In this document: piece after piece, positions 15,058-26,811 of the stretch
Layout: each line of letters starts with the position of its first letter
Numbering within the stretch: the first letter of the stretch is position 1
DNA from: Mucinivorans hirudinis
Lineage (GTDB): Bacteria; Bacteroidota; Bacteroidia; Bacteroidales; Rikenellaceae
Direction of reading: 5' to 3'
DNA length: 64,000 nucleotides
Assembly: GCA_000723505.1 (NCBI GenBank)
Contig: HG934468.1
Coordinates: 1,272,798-1,336,797, forward strand
The notes under the pieces: model-generated
Seen by the model: only the letters and a program-made list of their open reading frames with translations
The model's database searches: none
What the model was told of the DNA's origin: nothing
Translations under genes and position numbers: made by a program

Positions 15058-18000
15058 ATGTCATTACCAAAATCGACAGAGCGCATTACCTTTGCTGCAT
15101 CCCAGCAGAGGATGGCTTATCCGGACTTCTTAGAAGTCCAGTTACGTTCGTTCCAAGACTTTTTCCAGTTGGACACAACTCAGGAAAACCGTCTGAACGA
15201 AGGTCTTTTCAAAGTTTTCTCTGAAAACTTTCCAATTACTGACACTCGCAATAACTTCGTGCTGGAGTTCTTGGACTACTTTGTAGACCCTCCACGTTAT
15301 TCGATTGAGGAGTGTTTGGAGCGCGGCTTGACATACAGCGTGCCGCTCAAAGCGAAACTCAAACTCTATTGTACCGACCCCGAACACGAGGATTTCGACC
15401 CTGTTGTTCAGGATGTATATTTCGGCACTGTGCCCTATATGACTCCACGCGGTACGTTTGTTATCAATGGTGCCGAACGTGTTATCGTTTCGCAGCTGCA
15501 CCGCTCACCCGGCGTTTTCTTCGGACAGAGCGTTCACTCGAACGGAACGAAACTCTACTCGGCACGTATCATCCCCTTTAAGGGTTCGTGGATTGAGTTT
15601 GCAACGGACATCAACAACGTGATGTACGCCTACATCGACCGTAAGAAGAAGTTACCAGTAACTACACTCTTGCGTGCGATTGGCTTTGAGTCTGACCGCC
15701 AGATTCTTGAAATCTTTGACCTTGCAGATGAGGTTAAGGTTAATCGTGCCAGTCTCAAAAAACTTGTAGGCAGAAAGTTAGCTGCACGGGTTTTGAATAG
15801 CTGGGTGGAGGACTTCGTGGATGAGGATACCGGCGAGGTTGTCTCTATCGAGCGTTTCGATATTATCCTTGACCGCGAAACCGAACTAACGGAAGAGAAC
15901 ATCGAGCTCATACTCGAGTCGGGCGAAAAGAGCATTCTTGTTCACAAGGAGAATGTATCGGCAACCGACTTCTCTATCGTTTACAATACTTTACAGAAAG
16001 ACACCTGCAACTCCGAAAAGGAGGCTGCGGTTTACATATACAGACAACTGCGCAACTCCGAACCGCCCGACGAGGCTACGGCGCGCGATGTTATCGAAAA
16101 ATTGTTCTTCTCGGACAAACGCTACGACTTGGGAAATGTGGGACGCTACCGCATCAACCGCAAGTTGGAGTTGGACATTCCTAGAGAGACCAGAGTGCTT
16201 ACGCGCGAGGATATTATCGCCATCATCAAGCACTTGATTATGCTCATCAACGCCAAGGCGGAGGTGGACGATATCGACCACTTGTCTAATCGCCGCGTAC
16301 GCACCGTAGGCGAGCAGCTGGCTAACCAATTTGCTGTGGGCTTTGCCCGTATGGCACGTACTATTCGCGAACGGATGAACGTGCGTGATAATGAGGTATT
16401 TACGCCGGTAGATTTGATTAATGCAAAGACACTTTCGAGCGTAATCAACTCATTCTTCGGCACCAACCAGCTCAGCCAGTTTATGGACCAGACCAACCCA
16501 TTGGCTGAATTGACCCACAAACGTCGTTTGTCGGCTTTGGGACCGGGTGGTCTTTCGCGTGAGCGTGCCGGCTTCGAGGTGCGCGACGTTCACTACACCC
16601 ACTATGGGCGTTTGTGTCCGATTGAGACTCCCGAGGGTCCGAATATCGGTCTAATCTCTTCGCTCTGCGTATTTGCCAAAATTTCTGATATGGGTTTCAT
16701 TGAAACACCATATGCAAAGGTCATTGACAGCAAGGTGGATACCTCTCCCGAAGGTGTTAATTATTACAGTGCCGAGCAGGAGGAGGGTCTGATTATAGCG
16801 CAGGCGAATACTCCGGTTGACCTAGAGGGTAACTTCCTAACTGAGAGAATTAAGTGCCGTCAGGACAGCGATTTCCCGGTGGTTGGTGCGGAGCAGGTGG
16901 AGGCAGTGGATGTTGCACCTAACCAGATTGCTTCGATTGCGGCATCGCTCATTCCATTCTTGGAGCACGATGACGCGAACCGCGCGTTGATGGGCTCAAA
17001 TATGATGCGCCAGGCAGTGCCTTTGGTGCGTTCGGAAGCTCCTATTGTCGGCACAGGTTTAGAGGCAGAGGTTGTGGCAGATAGCCGCACCCAAATTGTA
17101 GCTGAACGCGATGGCATTGTGGTTCACTCAGATTCTAAGAGCATACATATTAAATATGAATACACGGAGGATGAACGCTATGTCTCCTTCGACCCGGATG
17201 TTACGGTTTATGAGTTGCCCAAGTACAGAAAGACCAACCAATCGACCTCAATCAACCTTAAACCGCTGGTTCGTCAGGGCGAGGTGGTACGCAAGGGGCA
17301 GATTATGACCCACGGATACTCAACCGAAAAAGGAGAACTGGCACTCGGGCGTAACCTCAAGGTGGCATATATGCCTTGGCAGGGTTACAACTTCGAGGAT
17401 GCGATTGTGATTTCGGAACGTCTGCAACGAGACGATGTCTTCACTTCGGTTCACGTGGACGAATATATTATGGAGGTGCGGGAGACCAAACGCGGTCTCG
17501 AGGAGCTGACCGCCGACATTCCGAACGTGAGCGAGGATGCAACACGCGATTTGGACGACAACGGCGTAATTCGTATTGGTGCAAACGTCAAGCCGGGTGA
17601 TATTCTTATCGGTAAAATTACCCCCAAGGGTGAGACCGACCCATCGCCCGAGGAGAAACTGCTGCGTGCAATCTTCGGTGACAAGGCGGGCGATGTGAAA
17701 GACGCTTCGCTCAAGGCGCAACCATCACTCTTTGGTGTGGTTGTGGATAAACGCATCTTCACACGGGTGACCAAGGAGACCTCTAAGAAAGGTAGACAGT
17801 CAGAGAAGGTTTTGGTGGAGCAAGCCGAGGCTGCCTTTGCCAAGAAGACAGACGATTTGCGCGATGTGCTCATTCAAAAATTGTGGACACTGCTCAACGG
17901 CAAGACCTCGGCAGGAGTGTTGGACTACTTCGGTATGGAGGTGTTGGAGAAGGGTGTGAAATTTACTCAAACACAGCTCAAGGAGTTTGACTACCTCAAT

Positions 18001-18876
18001 ATCAACCCAACCAAATGGAGCGCCGATGACACAGTGAGCGAGAAGGTTAAACTACTTATCAACAACTTTGTATTGAAATACAAGGAGATGGATGCAACAC
18101 TCAAACGCGAGAAGTATGCAATCACCAATGGAGATGAGTTGCCCGCAGGCATTATTCAATTGGCAAAGGTCTACATAGCCAAGAAGCGTAAATTGAAGGT
18201 GGGCGATAAGATGGCGGGTCGCCACGGTAACAAAGGTATCGTAGCTCGTGTGGTTCGCGATGAGGATATGCCTTTCTTGGAGGATGGCTCGATTGTGGAC
18301 ATCGTTCTGAACCCGCTTGGCGTACCCTCACGTATGAACTTGGGTCAGATTTACGAAACTGTTCTTGGTTGGGCAGGTCGCGAATTGGGCTTGAAGTTCT
18401 CTTCTCCGATTTTCGACGGTGCATCTTTGGACGAGATTAACGAGTACGCCGAAAAGGCGGGCATCCCGCGTTCGGGACGCACCTACCTATACGATGGTGG
18501 CACGGGCGAACGGTTCGACCAGCCGGCGACGGTGGGTGTGGTGTATATGTTGAAGCTCGGGCATATGGTGGACGATAAAATGCACGCGCGTTCTATCGGT
18601 CCATACTCGCTCATCACTCAGCAACCTCTGGGTGGTAAGGCACAATTTGGTGGTCAGCGTTTTGGTGAGATGGAGGTTTGGGCATTGGAGGCATTCGGTG
18701 CTGCCAATATCCTGCAAGAGATTCTCACGATTAAATCCGACGACGTGGTTGGTCGTGCCAAAGCTTACGAGGCTATTGTCAAGGGTGACACCTTGCCCCA
18801 GGCAGGAATACCGGAATCACTAAACGTGCTACTTCACGAACTCAGTGGCTTAGGACTGAATGTTAAATTGGATTAG
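15058..18876 (+). CDS. rpoB: DNA-directed RNA polymerase subunit beta
   Basis: The beta subunit of RNA polymerase, 1272 residues, full length. The rifampicin-binding region is of the sensitive type ([18 protein letters not shown] and [18 protein letters not shown]), followed by [11 protein letters not shown]. The catalytic-side motifs [15 protein letters not shown] and the C-terminal [15 protein letters not shown] are present. The stop TAG at 18874 runs directly into a 12-bp minisatellite. It is separated from rpoC by 254 bp, longer than in most bacteria. Confidence 0.98.
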   Translation: MSLPKSTERITFAASQQRMAYPDFLEVQLRSFQDFFQLDTTQENRLNEGLFKVFSENFPITDTRNNFVLEFLDYFVDPPRYSIEECLERGLTYSVPLKAKLKLYCTDPEHEDFDPVVQDVYFGTVPYMTPRGTFVINGAERVIVSQLHRSPGVFFGQSVHSNGTKLYSARIIPFKGSWIEFATDINNVMYAYIDRKKKLPVTTLLRAIGFESDRQILEIFDLADEVKVNRASLKKLVGRKLAARVLNSWVEDFVDEDTGEVVSIERFDIILDRETELTEENIELILESGEKSILVHKENVSATDFSIVYNTLQKDTCNSEKEAAVYIYRQLRNSEPPDEATARDVIEKLFFSDKRYDLGNVGRYRINRKLELDIPRETRVLTREDIIAIIKHLIMLINAKAEVDDIDHLSNRRVRTVGEQLANQFAVGFARMARTIRERMNVRDNEVFTPVDLINAKTLSSVINSFFGTNQLSQFMDQTNPLAELTHKRRLSALGPGGLSRERAGFEVRDVHYTHYGRLCPIETPEGPNIGLISSLCVFAKISDMGFIETPYAKVIDSKVDTSPEGVNYYSAEQEEGLIIAQANTPVDLEGNFLTERIKCRQDSDFPVVGAEQVEAVDVAPNQIASIAASLIPFLEHDDANRALMGSNMMRQAVPLVRSEAPIVGTGLEAEVVADSRTQIVAERDGIVVHSDSKSIHIKYEYTEDERYVSFDPDVTVYELPKYRKTNQSTSINLKPLVRQGEVVRKGQIMTHGYSTEKGELALGRNLKVAYMPWQGYNFEDAIVISERLQRDDVFTSVHVDEYIMEVRETKRGLEELTADIPNVSEDATRDLDDNGVIRIGANVKPGDILIGKITPKGETDPSPEEKLLRAIFGDKAGDVKDASLKAQPSLFGVVVDKRIFTRVTKETSKKGRQSEKVLVEQAEAAFAKKTDDLRDVLIQKLWTLLNGKTSAGVLDYFGMEVLEKGVKFTQTQLKEFDYLNINPTKWSADDTVSEKVKLLINNFVLKYKEMDATLKREKYAITNGDELPAGIIQLAKVYIAKKRKLKVGDKMAGRHGNKGIVARVVRDEDMPFLEDGSIVDIVLNPLGVPSRMNLGQIYETVLGWAGRELGLKFSSPIFDGASLDEINEYAEKAGIPRSGRTYLYDGGTGERFDQPATVGVVYMLKLGHMVDDKMHARSIGPYSLITQQPLGGKAQFGGQRFGEMEVWALEAFGAANILQEILTIKSDDVVGRAKAYEAIVKGDTLPQAGIPESLNVLLHELSGLGLNVKLD

Positions 18877-18969
18877 GGGAGAGAGTTGGGGGGAGAGTTG
18901 GGGAGAGAGTTGGGGAGAGAGTTGGGGAGAGAGTTGGGGAGAGAGTTGGGGAGAGAGTTGGGGAGAGAG
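18877..18969. repeat. 12-bp minisatellite after rpoB
   Basis: Seven copies of a 12-bp unit containing GAGTTGGGG (period from 18883 to 18955) start right at the rpoB stop codon. The units are almost perfect, which suggests recent slippage. The strand is G/purine-rich and could form G-quadruplex-like structure in mRNA or DNA. Confidence 0.9.
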
Positions 18970-18981
18970 GCTCTGCTTTTG

Positions 18982-19017
18982 GGACTTTTAGGACTTCTAG
19001 GACTGGTAGGTCAGCTC
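18982..19017. repeat. Short TAGGAC 9-bp repeat copy
   Basis: Two TAGGAC units and a closing TAGGTCAGCTC, the reverse complement of the GAGCTGACCTA opening of the array at 12461. It belongs to the same dispersed family. Confidence 0.75.
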
Positions 19018-19026
19018 AGATTTTCT

Positions 19027-19103
19027 ATTCACAATTCACAATTCACAATTCACAATTCACAATTCACAATTCACAATTCACAATTCACAATTCACAATTC
19101 ACA
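19027..19103. repeat. 7-bp minisatellite ATTCACA x11 before rpoC
   Basis: Eleven perfect tandem copies of ATTCACA fill the space just before rpoC (start 19131). It is an AT-rich, unstructured leader; the copy number may vary between strains. Confidence 0.93.
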
Positions 19104-19130
19104 ATTCCCTATTCACAAAAAACAAAAAAG

Positions 19131-22100
19131 ATGTCATTTAATAAAAAAGATACAAAACAGCCGGGTAATTTCAATCGAATTACCATCTCGCTTGCCTCGC
19201 CAGAAACGATTTTGGAGCGGTCGAGCGGTGAAGTGCTAAAACCCGAGACCATCAACTACCGCACATACAAACCTGAGCGTGACGGTCTCTTCTGCGAACG
19301 CATCTTCGGTCCTGTCAAAGATTTCGAGTGCCACTGCGGTAAGTACAAACGTATTCGTTACAAGGGTATCGTTTGCGACCGATGCGGGGTGGAAGTTACC
19401 GAAAAGAAGGTTCGCCGCGAACGCTCGGGACACATCTCGCTTGTTGTGCCCGTGGCTCACATATGGTATTTCCGCAGCCTGCCAAACAAGATTGGCTACC
19501 TGCTGGGCGTGCCAACTAAGAAACTGGATGCCGTAATCTATTACGAGCGATATATTGTTGTTAATAAAGGCGTTGCCAGCGGTGTTGAGAATGGCGAACT
19601 GCTGGCTGAGAAGGAATATCTCGATTTGTTGGCTACCCTGCCAAAGGGAAATCAGCAGCTGGAGGACGGACACCCCGACAAGTTCGAGGCTAAGATGGGT
19701 GCCGAGGCTATCTACGAGATGATTCAGAAGGTAGACCTCGATGCGCTCTCATACTCGCTTCGCCACAAGGCTAACACCGAAACTTCGCAACAGCGTAAAG
19801 CTGAGGCGCTGAAGCGCCTATATGTCGTAGAGGCATTCCGCGAAAGCCGCGAAATTAATAAGCCTGAGTGGATGATTATGAAGGTTCTGCCGGTGATTCC
19901 GCCCGAGCTTCGTCCTCTTGTGCCATTGGACGGCGGGCGTTTTGCTACGTCGGACTTGAACGACTTGTATCGCCGCGTTATCATTCGTAACAACCGTCTA
20001 AAGAGACTAATAGAGATTAAAGCTCCGGAAGTCATCCTACGTAACGAGAAACGTATGTTGCAGGAAGCTGTGGATAGCCTTTTTGATAACTCACGTAAGT
20101 CTAATGCTGTTAAAACCGAATCAAATCGTCCGCTTAAATCATTGAGCGACTCATTGAAGGGTAAACAGGGACGTTTCCGCCAAAATCTTTTGGGTAAACG
20201 TGTGGACTACTCGGCGCGTTCGGTTATCGTGGTAGGTCCTGAGTTGAAGATGCACGAGTGTGGTATTCCCAAGGATATGGCGGCAGAGCTCTACAAGCCG
20301 TTTATCGTTCGTAAACTTATTGAACGCGGTATCGTAAAAACGGTAAAATCGGCTAAGAAAATCATCGACCGTAAGGATTCTGTTGTGTGGGATATTCTCG
20401 AAAATGTGATTAAGGGACACCCCGTTCTACTGAACCGTGCTCCGACCCTTCACCGTCTCGGTATCCAAGCGTTCCAGCCAAAACTGATTGAGGGTAAGGC
20501 TATCCAGCTCCACCCACTATCTTGTACTGCATTCAACGCCGACTTTGACGGTGACCAAATGGCGGTGCACTTGCCCCTGGGCAATGCCGCAATATTGGAG
20601 GCTCAGATTTTGATGCTCGGCTCGCACAATATCCTCAACCCTGCCAATGGCGCACCCATTACTGTCCCTTCACAGGATATGGTGCTTGGTCTGTATTATA
20701 TGACCAAGGAACGTAAAGATGTTAAGGGCGAGGGACTTGTATTCTATTCTCCGGAGGAGGCAATCATTGCGTATAACGAAAAACGTGCCGGTTTGCACGC
20801 GAAGGTAAAACTTCGTCTTGGCACGGGTAACCTGATTGATACAACCGTAGGGCGTATTATCTTTAATGAGCACGTACCCGTAGAGGCAGGCTACATTAAT
20901 GAACTTCTCACGAAGAAAAACTTGCGCGACACTATCGGCTCTATTATGAAGAAGGCGGGAGCAGCAAAAACTGCAACTTTCCTCGACGATATTAAGAGTC
21001 TCGGTTACCAGATGGCATTCCGCGGCGGGTTGTCCTTCAACCTCGAAGCTGTGATTATCCCCAAGGAGAAAGAAAAACTCGTAGCCGAGGGGTATACTCA
21101 GGTTGAGGAGGTTATGGAGAACTACAATATGGGTATGATTACCAACAACGAGCGCTACAACCAGGTTATCGATATTTGGACGAACGTAAACTCGCGCCTG
21201 TCGAACGCCGTGAAGAAGCAGTTGGTGGAGGATATGGACGGTTTCAACCCGGTATATATGATGATGCACTCAGGTGCGCGTGGTTCGGAGGCTCAGATTC
21301 GTCAGCTCTCCGGTATGCGTGGTCTGATGGCAAAACCTCAGAAGTCATCTGCTGACTCGGCACAGATTATCGAGAACCCAATCTTGGCGAACTTCAAAGA
21401 GGGTCTCTCGGTTTTGGAATACTTTATCTCTACTCACGGTGCGCGTAAGGGTCTTGCCGACACGGCTCTCAAGACTGCCGATGCCGGCTACTTGACACGC
21501 CGTTTGGTGGATGTGGCTCAGGATGTGATTGTCTCTCAGGAAGATTGTGGCACGCTACGCGGTCTGCAAACTATGGCACTCAAACGTAACGAAGAGGAGG
21601 TGGCATCGCTCTATGACCGCATTTTGGGACGTACCTCCGTGCACGATGTTATCAATCCGCAAACCAATGAGTTGCTGGTGAGAGCCGGCGAGGAGATTGA
21701 TGAAGAGGTGGCACTAGCCATCGAAAAGTCGCCTATCGAGATGGTGGAGATTCGTTCGGTGCTCACCTGCGAAAGCCGCAAGGGTACTTGCGCCAAATGT
21801 TACGGACGTAACCTCTCGACGGGTCGTATGGCACAAATGGGTGAAGTTGTGGGTGTTATCGCAGCACAGTCTATTGGTGAACCCGGCACACAGCTTACTC
21901 TGCGCACATTCCACGTCGGTGGTGTTGCGGGTGGCTCGGTGGTGGACAACAAGATTACGGCACGCTATGACGGTCGCATTGTGATTGAAGAAATTCGTGC
22001 CGTGGAGCGCAAAAACGACTCCGGCGGCAAATACTTCGTCATTATCAGCCGTATGGCGGAGGTGAAAATTGTGGATGAAAATACGGGTCAGACACTCTTC

Positions 22101-23327
22101 ACAACGCCGCTTCCTTATGGTGGTTCGCTCCACTTCGCAAACGGAAGCACGGTGAAAAAAGGTGATGTAATTTGTGAGTGGGACCCATACAATGCCGTGA
22201 TTATCTCTGAATTCCAAGGTAAGGTTGCCTTCGAGTCTTTGATTGAAGGTATCACCTACCGCGAGGAGATGGACGAGGCAACAGGCTTCCGCGAGAAGGT
22301 CATCATCGAATCTAAGGCGAAGGACAAAAACCCCGTTATCCGAATTGTGGATAAGGAGGGTCTTGAACTTAAACAATATAACCTGCCCGTGGGTGCGCAC
22401 ATTTCGGTTAAGGACGGTGCGAAAATCTCGGCTGGCGACATATTGATAAAAATTCCACGCGTTGTGGGTAAGGCGGGTGACATCACCGGTGGTCTTCCAC
22501 GCGTGACAGAGCTCTTCGAGGCGCGTAACCCCAGCAACCCGGCGGTTGTTTCGGAAATAGACGGCGAGGTGAGCTACGGTAAAATCAAGCGCGGTAATCG
22601 TGAAATAATTGTAACTTCACGCCTTGGTGAGGTCAAGAAATATCTTGTTCCGTTAGCTAAACAGATTCTGGTTCAGGAGAATGACTTCGTTCGTGCCGGT
22701 ATGGCTCTCTCGGAGGGGGCTGTCACTCCCGGCGACATCCTCTCAATCCAAGGACCTACGAAGGTTCAGGAGTATATCGTTAATGAAATACAGGAAGTTT
22801 ACCGCTTACAGGGTGTGAAGATTAACGACAAACACTTCGAGATTATCGTTCGCCAGATGATGAACAAAGTGCGTATTGAGGACCCGGGTGACACACGCCT
22901 TTTGGAAGAGCAAGTTGTGGATAAGTGGGAATTTATGATGGTTAATGACGAAATTTATGACAAGAAGGTAATCACGGCGGCAGGTAGCTCGACGGAGTTG
23001 AAAGAGGGACAGATTGTTACCCTTCGTCAGTTGCGCGATGAAAACTCGATACTCAAACGTAAAGGGCTTTCGCCCGTGGAGTATCGCGATGCTGTGCCAG
23101 CAACTTCCACCCAGATTTTGCAGGGTATCACACGCGCCGCTTTACAAACAAGTAGCTTTATGTCAGCCGCTTCGTTCCAAGAGACCACCAAGGTTCTTAA
23201 CGAGGCTGCAATCTTCGGCAAGGTAGACCCATTGGGTAAACTGAAAGAGAACGTCATCTGCGGACACTTAATTCCTGCCGGAACAGGGCTCCGCAAATAT
23301 GCGGACTTAGAGGTTTCGGTGAAATAG
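19131..23327 (+). CDS. rpoC: DNA-directed RNA polymerase subunit beta'
   Basis: The beta' subunit, 1398 residues, full length. The N-terminal zinc site is visible as [20 protein letters not shown], the catalytic Mg site as NADFDGDQM, and the second zinc site as [13 protein letters not shown]. The start ATG at 19131 follows a 7-bp minisatellite; another frame crossing this region is repeat-coded and not a gene. Its stop codon lies inside the arm of the long palindromic terminator shared with the convergent rhodanese gene. Confidence 0.98.
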   Translation: MSFNKKDTKQPGNFNRITISLASPETILERSSGEVLKPETINYRTYKPERDGLFCERIFGPVKDFECHCGKYKRIRYKGIVCDRCGVEVTEKKVRRERSGHISLVVPVAHIWYFRSLPNKIGYLLGVPTKKLDAVIYYERYIVVNKGVASGVENGELLAEKEYLDLLATLPKGNQQLEDGHPDKFEAKMGAEAIYEMIQKVDLDALSYSLRHKANTETSQQRKAEALKRLYVVEAFRESREINKPEWMIMKVLPVIPPELRPLVPLDGGRFATSDLNDLYRRVIIRNNRLKRLIEIKAPEVILRNEKRMLQEAVDSLFDNSRKSNAVKTESNRPLKSLSDSLKGKQGRFRQNLLGKRVDYSARSVIVVGPELKMHECGIPKDMAAELYKPFIVRKLIERGIVKTVKSAKKIIDRKDSVVWDILENVIKGHPVLLNRAPTLHRLGIQAFQPKLIEGKAIQLHPLSCTAFNADFDGDQMAVHLPLGNAAILEAQILMLGSHNILNPANGAPITVPSQDMVLGLYYMTKERKDVKGEGLVFYSPEEAIIAYNEKRAGLHAKVKLRLGTGNLIDTTVGRIIFNEHVPVEAGYINELLTKKNLRDTIGSIMKKAGAAKTATFLDDIKSLGYQMAFRGGLSFNLEAVIIPKEKEKLVAEGYTQVEEVMENYNMGMITNNERYNQVIDIWTNVNSRLSNAVKKQLVEDMDGFNPVYMMMHSGARGSEAQIRQLSGMRGLMAKPQKSSADSAQIIENPILANFKEGLSVLEYFISTHGARKGLADTALKTADAGYLTRRLVDVAQDVIVSQEDCGTLRGLQTMALKRNEEEVASLYDRILGRTSVHDVINPQTNELLVRAGEEIDEEVALAIEKSPIEMVEIRSVLTCESRKGTCAKCYGRNLSTGRMAQMGEVVGVIAAQSIGEPGTQLTLRTFHVGGVAGGSVVDNKITARYDGRIVIEEIRAVERKNDSGGKYFVIISRMAEVKIVDENTGQTLFTTPLPYGGSLHFANGSTVKKGDVICEWDPYNAVIISEFQGKVAFESLIEGITYREEMDEATGFREKVIIESKAKDKNPVIRIVDKEGLELKQYNLPVGAHISVKDGAKISAGDILIKIPRVVGKAGDITGGLPRVTELFEARNPSNPAVVSEIDGEVSYGKIKRGNREIIVTSRLGEVKKYLVPLAKQILVQENDFVRAGMALSEGAVTPGDILSIQGPTKVQEYIVNEIQEVYRLQGVKINDKHFEIIVRQMMNKVRIEDPGDTRLLEEQVVDKWEFMMVNDEIYDKKVITAAGSSTELKEGQIVTLRQLRDENSILKRKGLSPVEYRDAVPATSTQILQGITRAALQTSSFMSAASFQETTKVLNEAAIFGKVDPLGKLKENVICGHLIPAGTGLRKYADLEVSVK

Positions 23328-23403
23328 TAAGTTTAACAAGTCCAAAAAAGGCTCGGGAGGCGACTCCTGAGCCTTTTTGGGACTTGTTAAACTTACTATT
23401 TTA
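23322..23403. terminator. Long palindromic bidirectional terminator
   Basis: A near-perfect inverted repeat: AAATAGTAAGTTTAACAAG with GTCCAAAAAAGGCTC on the left and the matching complement on the right, with a 4-base GCGA turn and core GGCTCGGGAG/CTCCTGAGCC. A/T runs on both sides of the core make it a terminator for rpoC (plus) and the rhodanese gene (minus). The stop codons of both genes are inside its arms. Confidence 0.9.
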
Positions 23404-23776
23404 TACTCTTGCCATCCCAATTCATAAAACCCTTGTCCAACTCATAGACCTTATACCCCGCCGCGCTAAGCCTGCGAGCTGCCGTTTTGCTGCGTCCGCC
23501 GCTACGACAATAGAGAGCAACGCTTTTTGTCTTATCGAGCTTTTCTGCCACCTTCTCGTCGAAATCCGGGGCGCTCTCATCTATATTCACAGCTGACGGT
23601 ATATGACCTTGGGCAAACTCATCTGCTCGCCTAACGTCCACCAACTGAACGTTTTTATCCGAAATTGTCTTCGCAAATTCGGCGTTACTCTGCGAGACAA
23701 ACTTCACACCCTCTTGCTGCGCGTAGCCCCTACCTGCAAAAAGGAGGGCAACAATCATTAATGCTATTTTCCTCAT
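23396..23776 (-). CDS. Exported rhodanese-like sulfurtransferase
   Basis: A 126-residue single-domain rhodanese with a cleavable signal peptide (residues 1-19, cut after GYAQ). The active-site loop is C90-RSGGRS, and the N-terminal part has the family motifs LVDVRRADEFAQGHIPSAVNI. It may carry sulfane sulfur in the periplasm. It is the last gene of the trpS-osmC-tatD-yeiH operon, next to a YeiH-family exporter, with which it may share a role in sulfur compound handling (inference). Confidence 0.9.
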   Translation of the reverse strand: MRKIALMIVALLFAGRGYAQQEGVKFVSQSNAEFAKTISDKNVQLVDVRRADEFAQGHIPSAVNIDESAPDFDEKVAEKLDKTKSVALYCRSGGRSKTAARRLSAAGYKVYELDKGFMNWDGKSIK

Positions 23777-23786
23777 CTTTAATATG

Positions 23787-24698
23787 TTATTTTATATACA
23801 ATATTGCGAGTAACGACAAAATCGAAATCACCACCCATAATATAACCCCGAGAAGTAACGGTTTGAGACCAACCTCACGGATGGAGGATATGGATAACGA
23901 AGAGCCTATCAAAAAGAGGGTTGCGACCAAAAGCGATTTAGATATAGTAAATAGAGGCGCATAAATTGCCAACGGAAAATAGCTATTGAGCAACATCGCC
24001 CCCACAAAAAGGAGAATAAACCACGGTATGGAGACCTTTTTGCCCTTGCTGCGAAAGAGAACCACAGAAAGGAGTGAGAGAGGAATTATCCAAAGTGCGC
24101 GCGCAAGTTTGACAGTTGTAGCCACTTGAAGTGCCTGCTCGCCGTAAGCCGAAGCCGCACCAACAACCGAACTAGTGTCGTGAATGGCAATGGCACTCCA
24201 GAGCCCGAATTGGTGCTCGCTCAACCCCAGCATATGCCCAAGGAATGGGAAAAGTACCAAAGCTATGGCATTGAGCAAAAACACAACCCCCAACGATACC
24301 GACACCTCACGCCCATTTGCCCCCACTGCAGGAGCAACCGCCGCAATGGCACTACCACCACAAATCGCTGTGCCCGAAGCCACAAGGTGCGATAACTTGG
24401 TCGGAATCTTGAGCAACTTGCCCAAAAGAAGACCAAGCAACAGTATAAGGATTATAGAGCTGATAGTCAGCAAAAACCCCTCGCGCCCCGCCTGCAAAGC
24501 CGCTTGAGCATTCATTCCAAAACCCAGCCCAACAACCGAACTCTTCAATAGCAGAGATGTTGCCTTGCGCCCCAAACCGGGGAATGGGTCGCCGGCAAAG
24601 AGAGTAAAAAGAAATCCTCCGACGAGTGCCGCCGGAGCAGGTATATAACCTGATGCACAAAGTATTAGTACAACTATAAAGAGAATTTTTTTAAGCAT
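23787..24698 (-). CDS. YeiH/UPF0324-family membrane protein (putative sulfate exporter)
   Basis: A 303-residue inner membrane protein with about nine to ten hydrophobic segments. It shows the family pattern: an early GGFLFTLFAGDPFPG loop, VVGLGFGMN, the conserved GTAICGGSAIAAVAPAVGA segment, and AIHDTSSVVGAA. Members were proposed as sulfate or small-anion exporters but the substrate is not proven. The start overlaps the end of the tatD-like gene by 8 bp, and the rhodanese gene follows after 10 bp. Confidence 0.88.
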   Translation of the reverse strand: MLKKILFIVVLILCASGYIPAPAALVGGFLFTLFAGDPFPGLGRKATSLLLKSSVVGLGFGMNAQAALQAGREGFLLTISSIILILLLGLLLGKLLKIPTKLSHLVASGTAICGGSAIAAVAPAVGANGREVSVSLGVVFLLNAIALVLFPFLGHMLGLSEHQFGLWSAIAIHDTSSVVGAASAYGEQALQVATTVKLARALWIIPLSLLSVVLFRSKGKKVSIPWFILLFVGAMLLNSYFPLAIYAPLFTISKSLLVATLFLIGSSLSISSIREVGLKPLLLGVILWVVISILSLLAILYIK

Positions 24699-25311
24699 AA
24701 ATACTAAAATTAGATTCGATTTGCCGCTCCAAAACGGAGAGCTTCACGCCAAGGAGTTCGGCTGCCTTGCCGTAAACGTCCTCGATTCGGATATTGACAC
24801 AGGCATCTGTTTCAAAAAATATTTTGTCCAGAGGCAGAGCACGAATCACCCCCTGCAACCGCTCATTGGTGAGTAGCAGATGCCCGAAACTGAGGTAGTA
24901 ACCGCGGCTCACTATACGCTCCGCACTCTGCAAAGAGGAGCTGAAGCCGTGAAAAGCAACATTTGTCAGTGCACCGCTCAACATCTCTAAACAATCGTCC
25001 AAAGCCTTGACTTGATGAACTATAATGGGCTTGGAAAGTGCGTTGGCTATCTCAATCTGCTGCGCAAAAACCTGAATCTGCCACTCCCTGTTTTCACGAT
25101 ATTGAGGGCGATAATCAAGCCCTGTCTCTCCAATCATCACTGATTTCTCGGCTCTGCTAACAAAAAGTTCTTTGTCAAATGGCTTAGCAGCAAACGGATA
25201 TACACCCAACGAATAACTACCATTGGGGGTCGTGCCATCGAAAAAATCGTGACTCTCGATAGATAGAACGCCCTCGCGTGCCGGCGAGTGGGTATGAAGG
25301 TTAATGAACAC
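24691..25311 (-). CDS. TatD-family metal-dependent hydrolase, short form
   Basis: A 206-residue TIM-barrel amidohydrolase; TatD proteins are DNases or related hydrolases. Metal ligands are visible as LHTHSP near the N-terminus, GETGLDYR, VHQVKALDD, FHGFSS and FETDA. The start is GTG at 25311, sharing a base with the OsmC stop (TAGTG); an open frame runs further upstream but inside osmC. It is about 50 residues shorter than E. coli TatD, as in other Bacteroidales relatives. Confidence 0.85.
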   Translation of the reverse strand: MFINLHTHSPAREGVLSIESHDFFDGTTPNGSYSLGVYPFAAKPFDKELFVSRAEKSVMIGETGLDYRPQYRENREWQIQVFAQQIEIANALSKPIIVHQVKALDDCLEMLSGALTNVAFHGFSSSLQSAERIVSRGYYLSFGHLLLTNERLQGVIRALPLDKIFFETDACVNIRIEDVYGKAAELLGVKLSVLERQIESNFSIYA

Positions 25312-25736
25312 TACTTTATTTGCGCTCCGTTTAGAAAAATTTTGTACGTCACCGGTGCAATTTTTGCCATCATCGCCGAAACACCGCAATATCGCTCCTG
25401 GGAATTGACAACCATTTTTATAATTTTATCCCTATCCGCCTCTTCAGCCTCGAAGCGATAAATAACTTCAAATGAAGTATATACTACGGGCATATCCTCG
25501 CTCTTCTCCGCGAGAACATCAATGGCAAGCGAACGCATCTCCACACGCATCTTGCGCGCAAGCGAAGCCACATCCATCCCCGTGCAACCCGCCAATGCCA
25601 CCAACATCAACGGCTTGGGACGAGCACCCGAATCACTACCGCCGTGCTCGGGAGCAGCGTCCAACTTGATTTCAAAATTATTGACCGTGGTGGTGAAGAG
25701 CATATCGTTGCTCCAATCGATAGTGATTTTTTCCAT
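25311..25736 (-). CDS. OsmC/Ohr-family protein
   Basis: A 141-residue OsmC-like protein that would reduce organic hydroperoxides. The first family Cys is in ALAGCTGMDVASLARK and the second in QERYCGVSAMM. Bacteroidales members are of the YhfA-like branch, where the function is less well shown than in Ohr. It is flanked by trpS (14 bp) and the coupled tatD-like gene. Confidence 0.88.
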   Translation of the reverse strand: MEKITIDWSNDMLFTTTVNNFEIKLDAAPEHGGSDSGARPKPLMLVALAGCTGMDVASLARKMRVEMRSLAIDVLAEKSEDMPVVYTSFEVIYRFEAEEADRDKIIKMVVNSQERYCGVSAMMAKIAPVTYKIFLNGAQIK

Positions 25737-25749
25737 AACTCATCAAATT

Positions 25750-26739
25750 TTATATTTTCTTGATACCCATTATTTCGCGCACCTCCCTTACGGTCTTCGA
25801 CGCATTTTCTCGAGCGCGCTCCTCGCCCATCTTAACAACCTTGTGGAGATAAGCCTCATCTGCTCGGATGTCCATAATTCGCTCACGAATAGGGGATACA
25901 ACAGCAATTATATCTGCTGCAAGTTGCTTTTTCAGGTCGCCGTAACGAATGGTGCAGTCGGCGTAACGTCCGCGGAAAAACTTCACCGTGTCCGGCGCAG
26001 AGACTATGTCCATTATCGTAAAAATATTTTGCACAGGCTCGCTCACCGGTGAGTTAGGCTCGGTGGGACCAGCATCGGTCACGGCACGCATAACTTTTTT
26101 AGAGATGTCTTTATCGCTGTCAATCAAGAAAATACCATTTCCTTCGCTCTTACCCATTTTGCCCGTACCGTCCAAACCCGGCACTTTGACCAACTCCGTG
26201 CCAAAGTTATATGCCTCCGGCTCGGGAAAATAATCAACACCATAAATCGTATTAAAACGGCGCGCATACTTGCGGGTCATCTCCAAATGTTGCTCTTGGT
26301 CTTTGCCCACGGGCACTTTGTTGGCGCGGTGCATCAAAATATCTGCAGCCATCAACACGGGGTAAGTGAGCAGTCCGGCATTGACATTCTCACTCTGTTT
26401 GCGCACCTTATCCTTGAAGGAGGCAGTGCGCTCCAGTTCTCCAATATAGGCGTGCATATTGAGAAGCAGATAAAGTTCAGCCACCTCCGGAACATCACTC
26501 TGCACATATATCGTAGATTTCTCGGGCGAGAGTCCCGCCGCGAGATACTCACTGAGGATGTTGCGAACGTTACCACCCAGAATCGAAGGGTCGGGGTGAG
26601 TTGTGAGTGAGTGGTAATCGGCAATAAAAAAATAACAGGAGGCATCGTCCTGCATCTTGATAAAATTTCTGAGCGCACCAAAGTAGTTACCAAGGTGCAG
26701 ATTTCCTGTGGAGCGGATGCCGCTGAGTACTGTTTCCAT
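25750..26739 (-). CDS. trpS: Tryptophanyl-tRNA synthetase
   Basis: Charges tRNA-Trp. The 329-residue class I enzyme shows the HIGH-type motif GNLHLGNYFGAL and the KMSKS-type motif GKMGKSEGN, with MAADILMHRANKVPVGKDQEQHLE in between. It is first in the minus-strand operon that goes on to osmC, tatD, yeiH and rhodanese. Confidence 0.97.
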   Translation of the reverse strand: METVLSGIRSTGNLHLGNYFGALRNFIKMQDDASCYFFIADYHSLTTHPDPSILGGNVRNILSEYLAAGLSPEKSTIYVQSDVPEVAELYLLLNMHAYIGELERTASFKDKVRKQSENVNAGLLTYPVLMAADILMHRANKVPVGKDQEQHLEMTRKYARRFNTIYGVDYFPEPEAYNFGTELVKVPGLDGTGKMGKSEGNGIFLIDSDKDISKKVMRAVTDAGPTEPNSPVSEPVQNIFTIMDIVSAPDTVKFFRGRYADCTIRYGDLKKQLAADIIAVVSPIRERIMDIRADEAYLHKVVKMGEERARENASKTVREVREIMGIKKI

Positions 26740-26811
26740 ATTATGGCGTAAGAGACTGTTTAGCAGTTATATATTGAAAAACATAGATTATTATAGACCT
26801 CTCAAATCACA

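Noticed and set aside
19027-19103. CRISPR array
   Set aside because: The repeat is 7 bp, perfectly tandem and has no spacers.
18886-19239. Open frame of 117 codons between rpoB and rpoC with repeated GREL units
   Set aside because: It is produced by the 12-bp and 7-bp minisatellites, overlaps the rpoC start in another frame and has no homology.
24691-25389. TatD-like protein starting at 25389
   Set aside because: The added residues lie within the osmC gene and lack homology; the GTG at 25311 overlaps the osmC stop and starts just before the metal-binding HTH.
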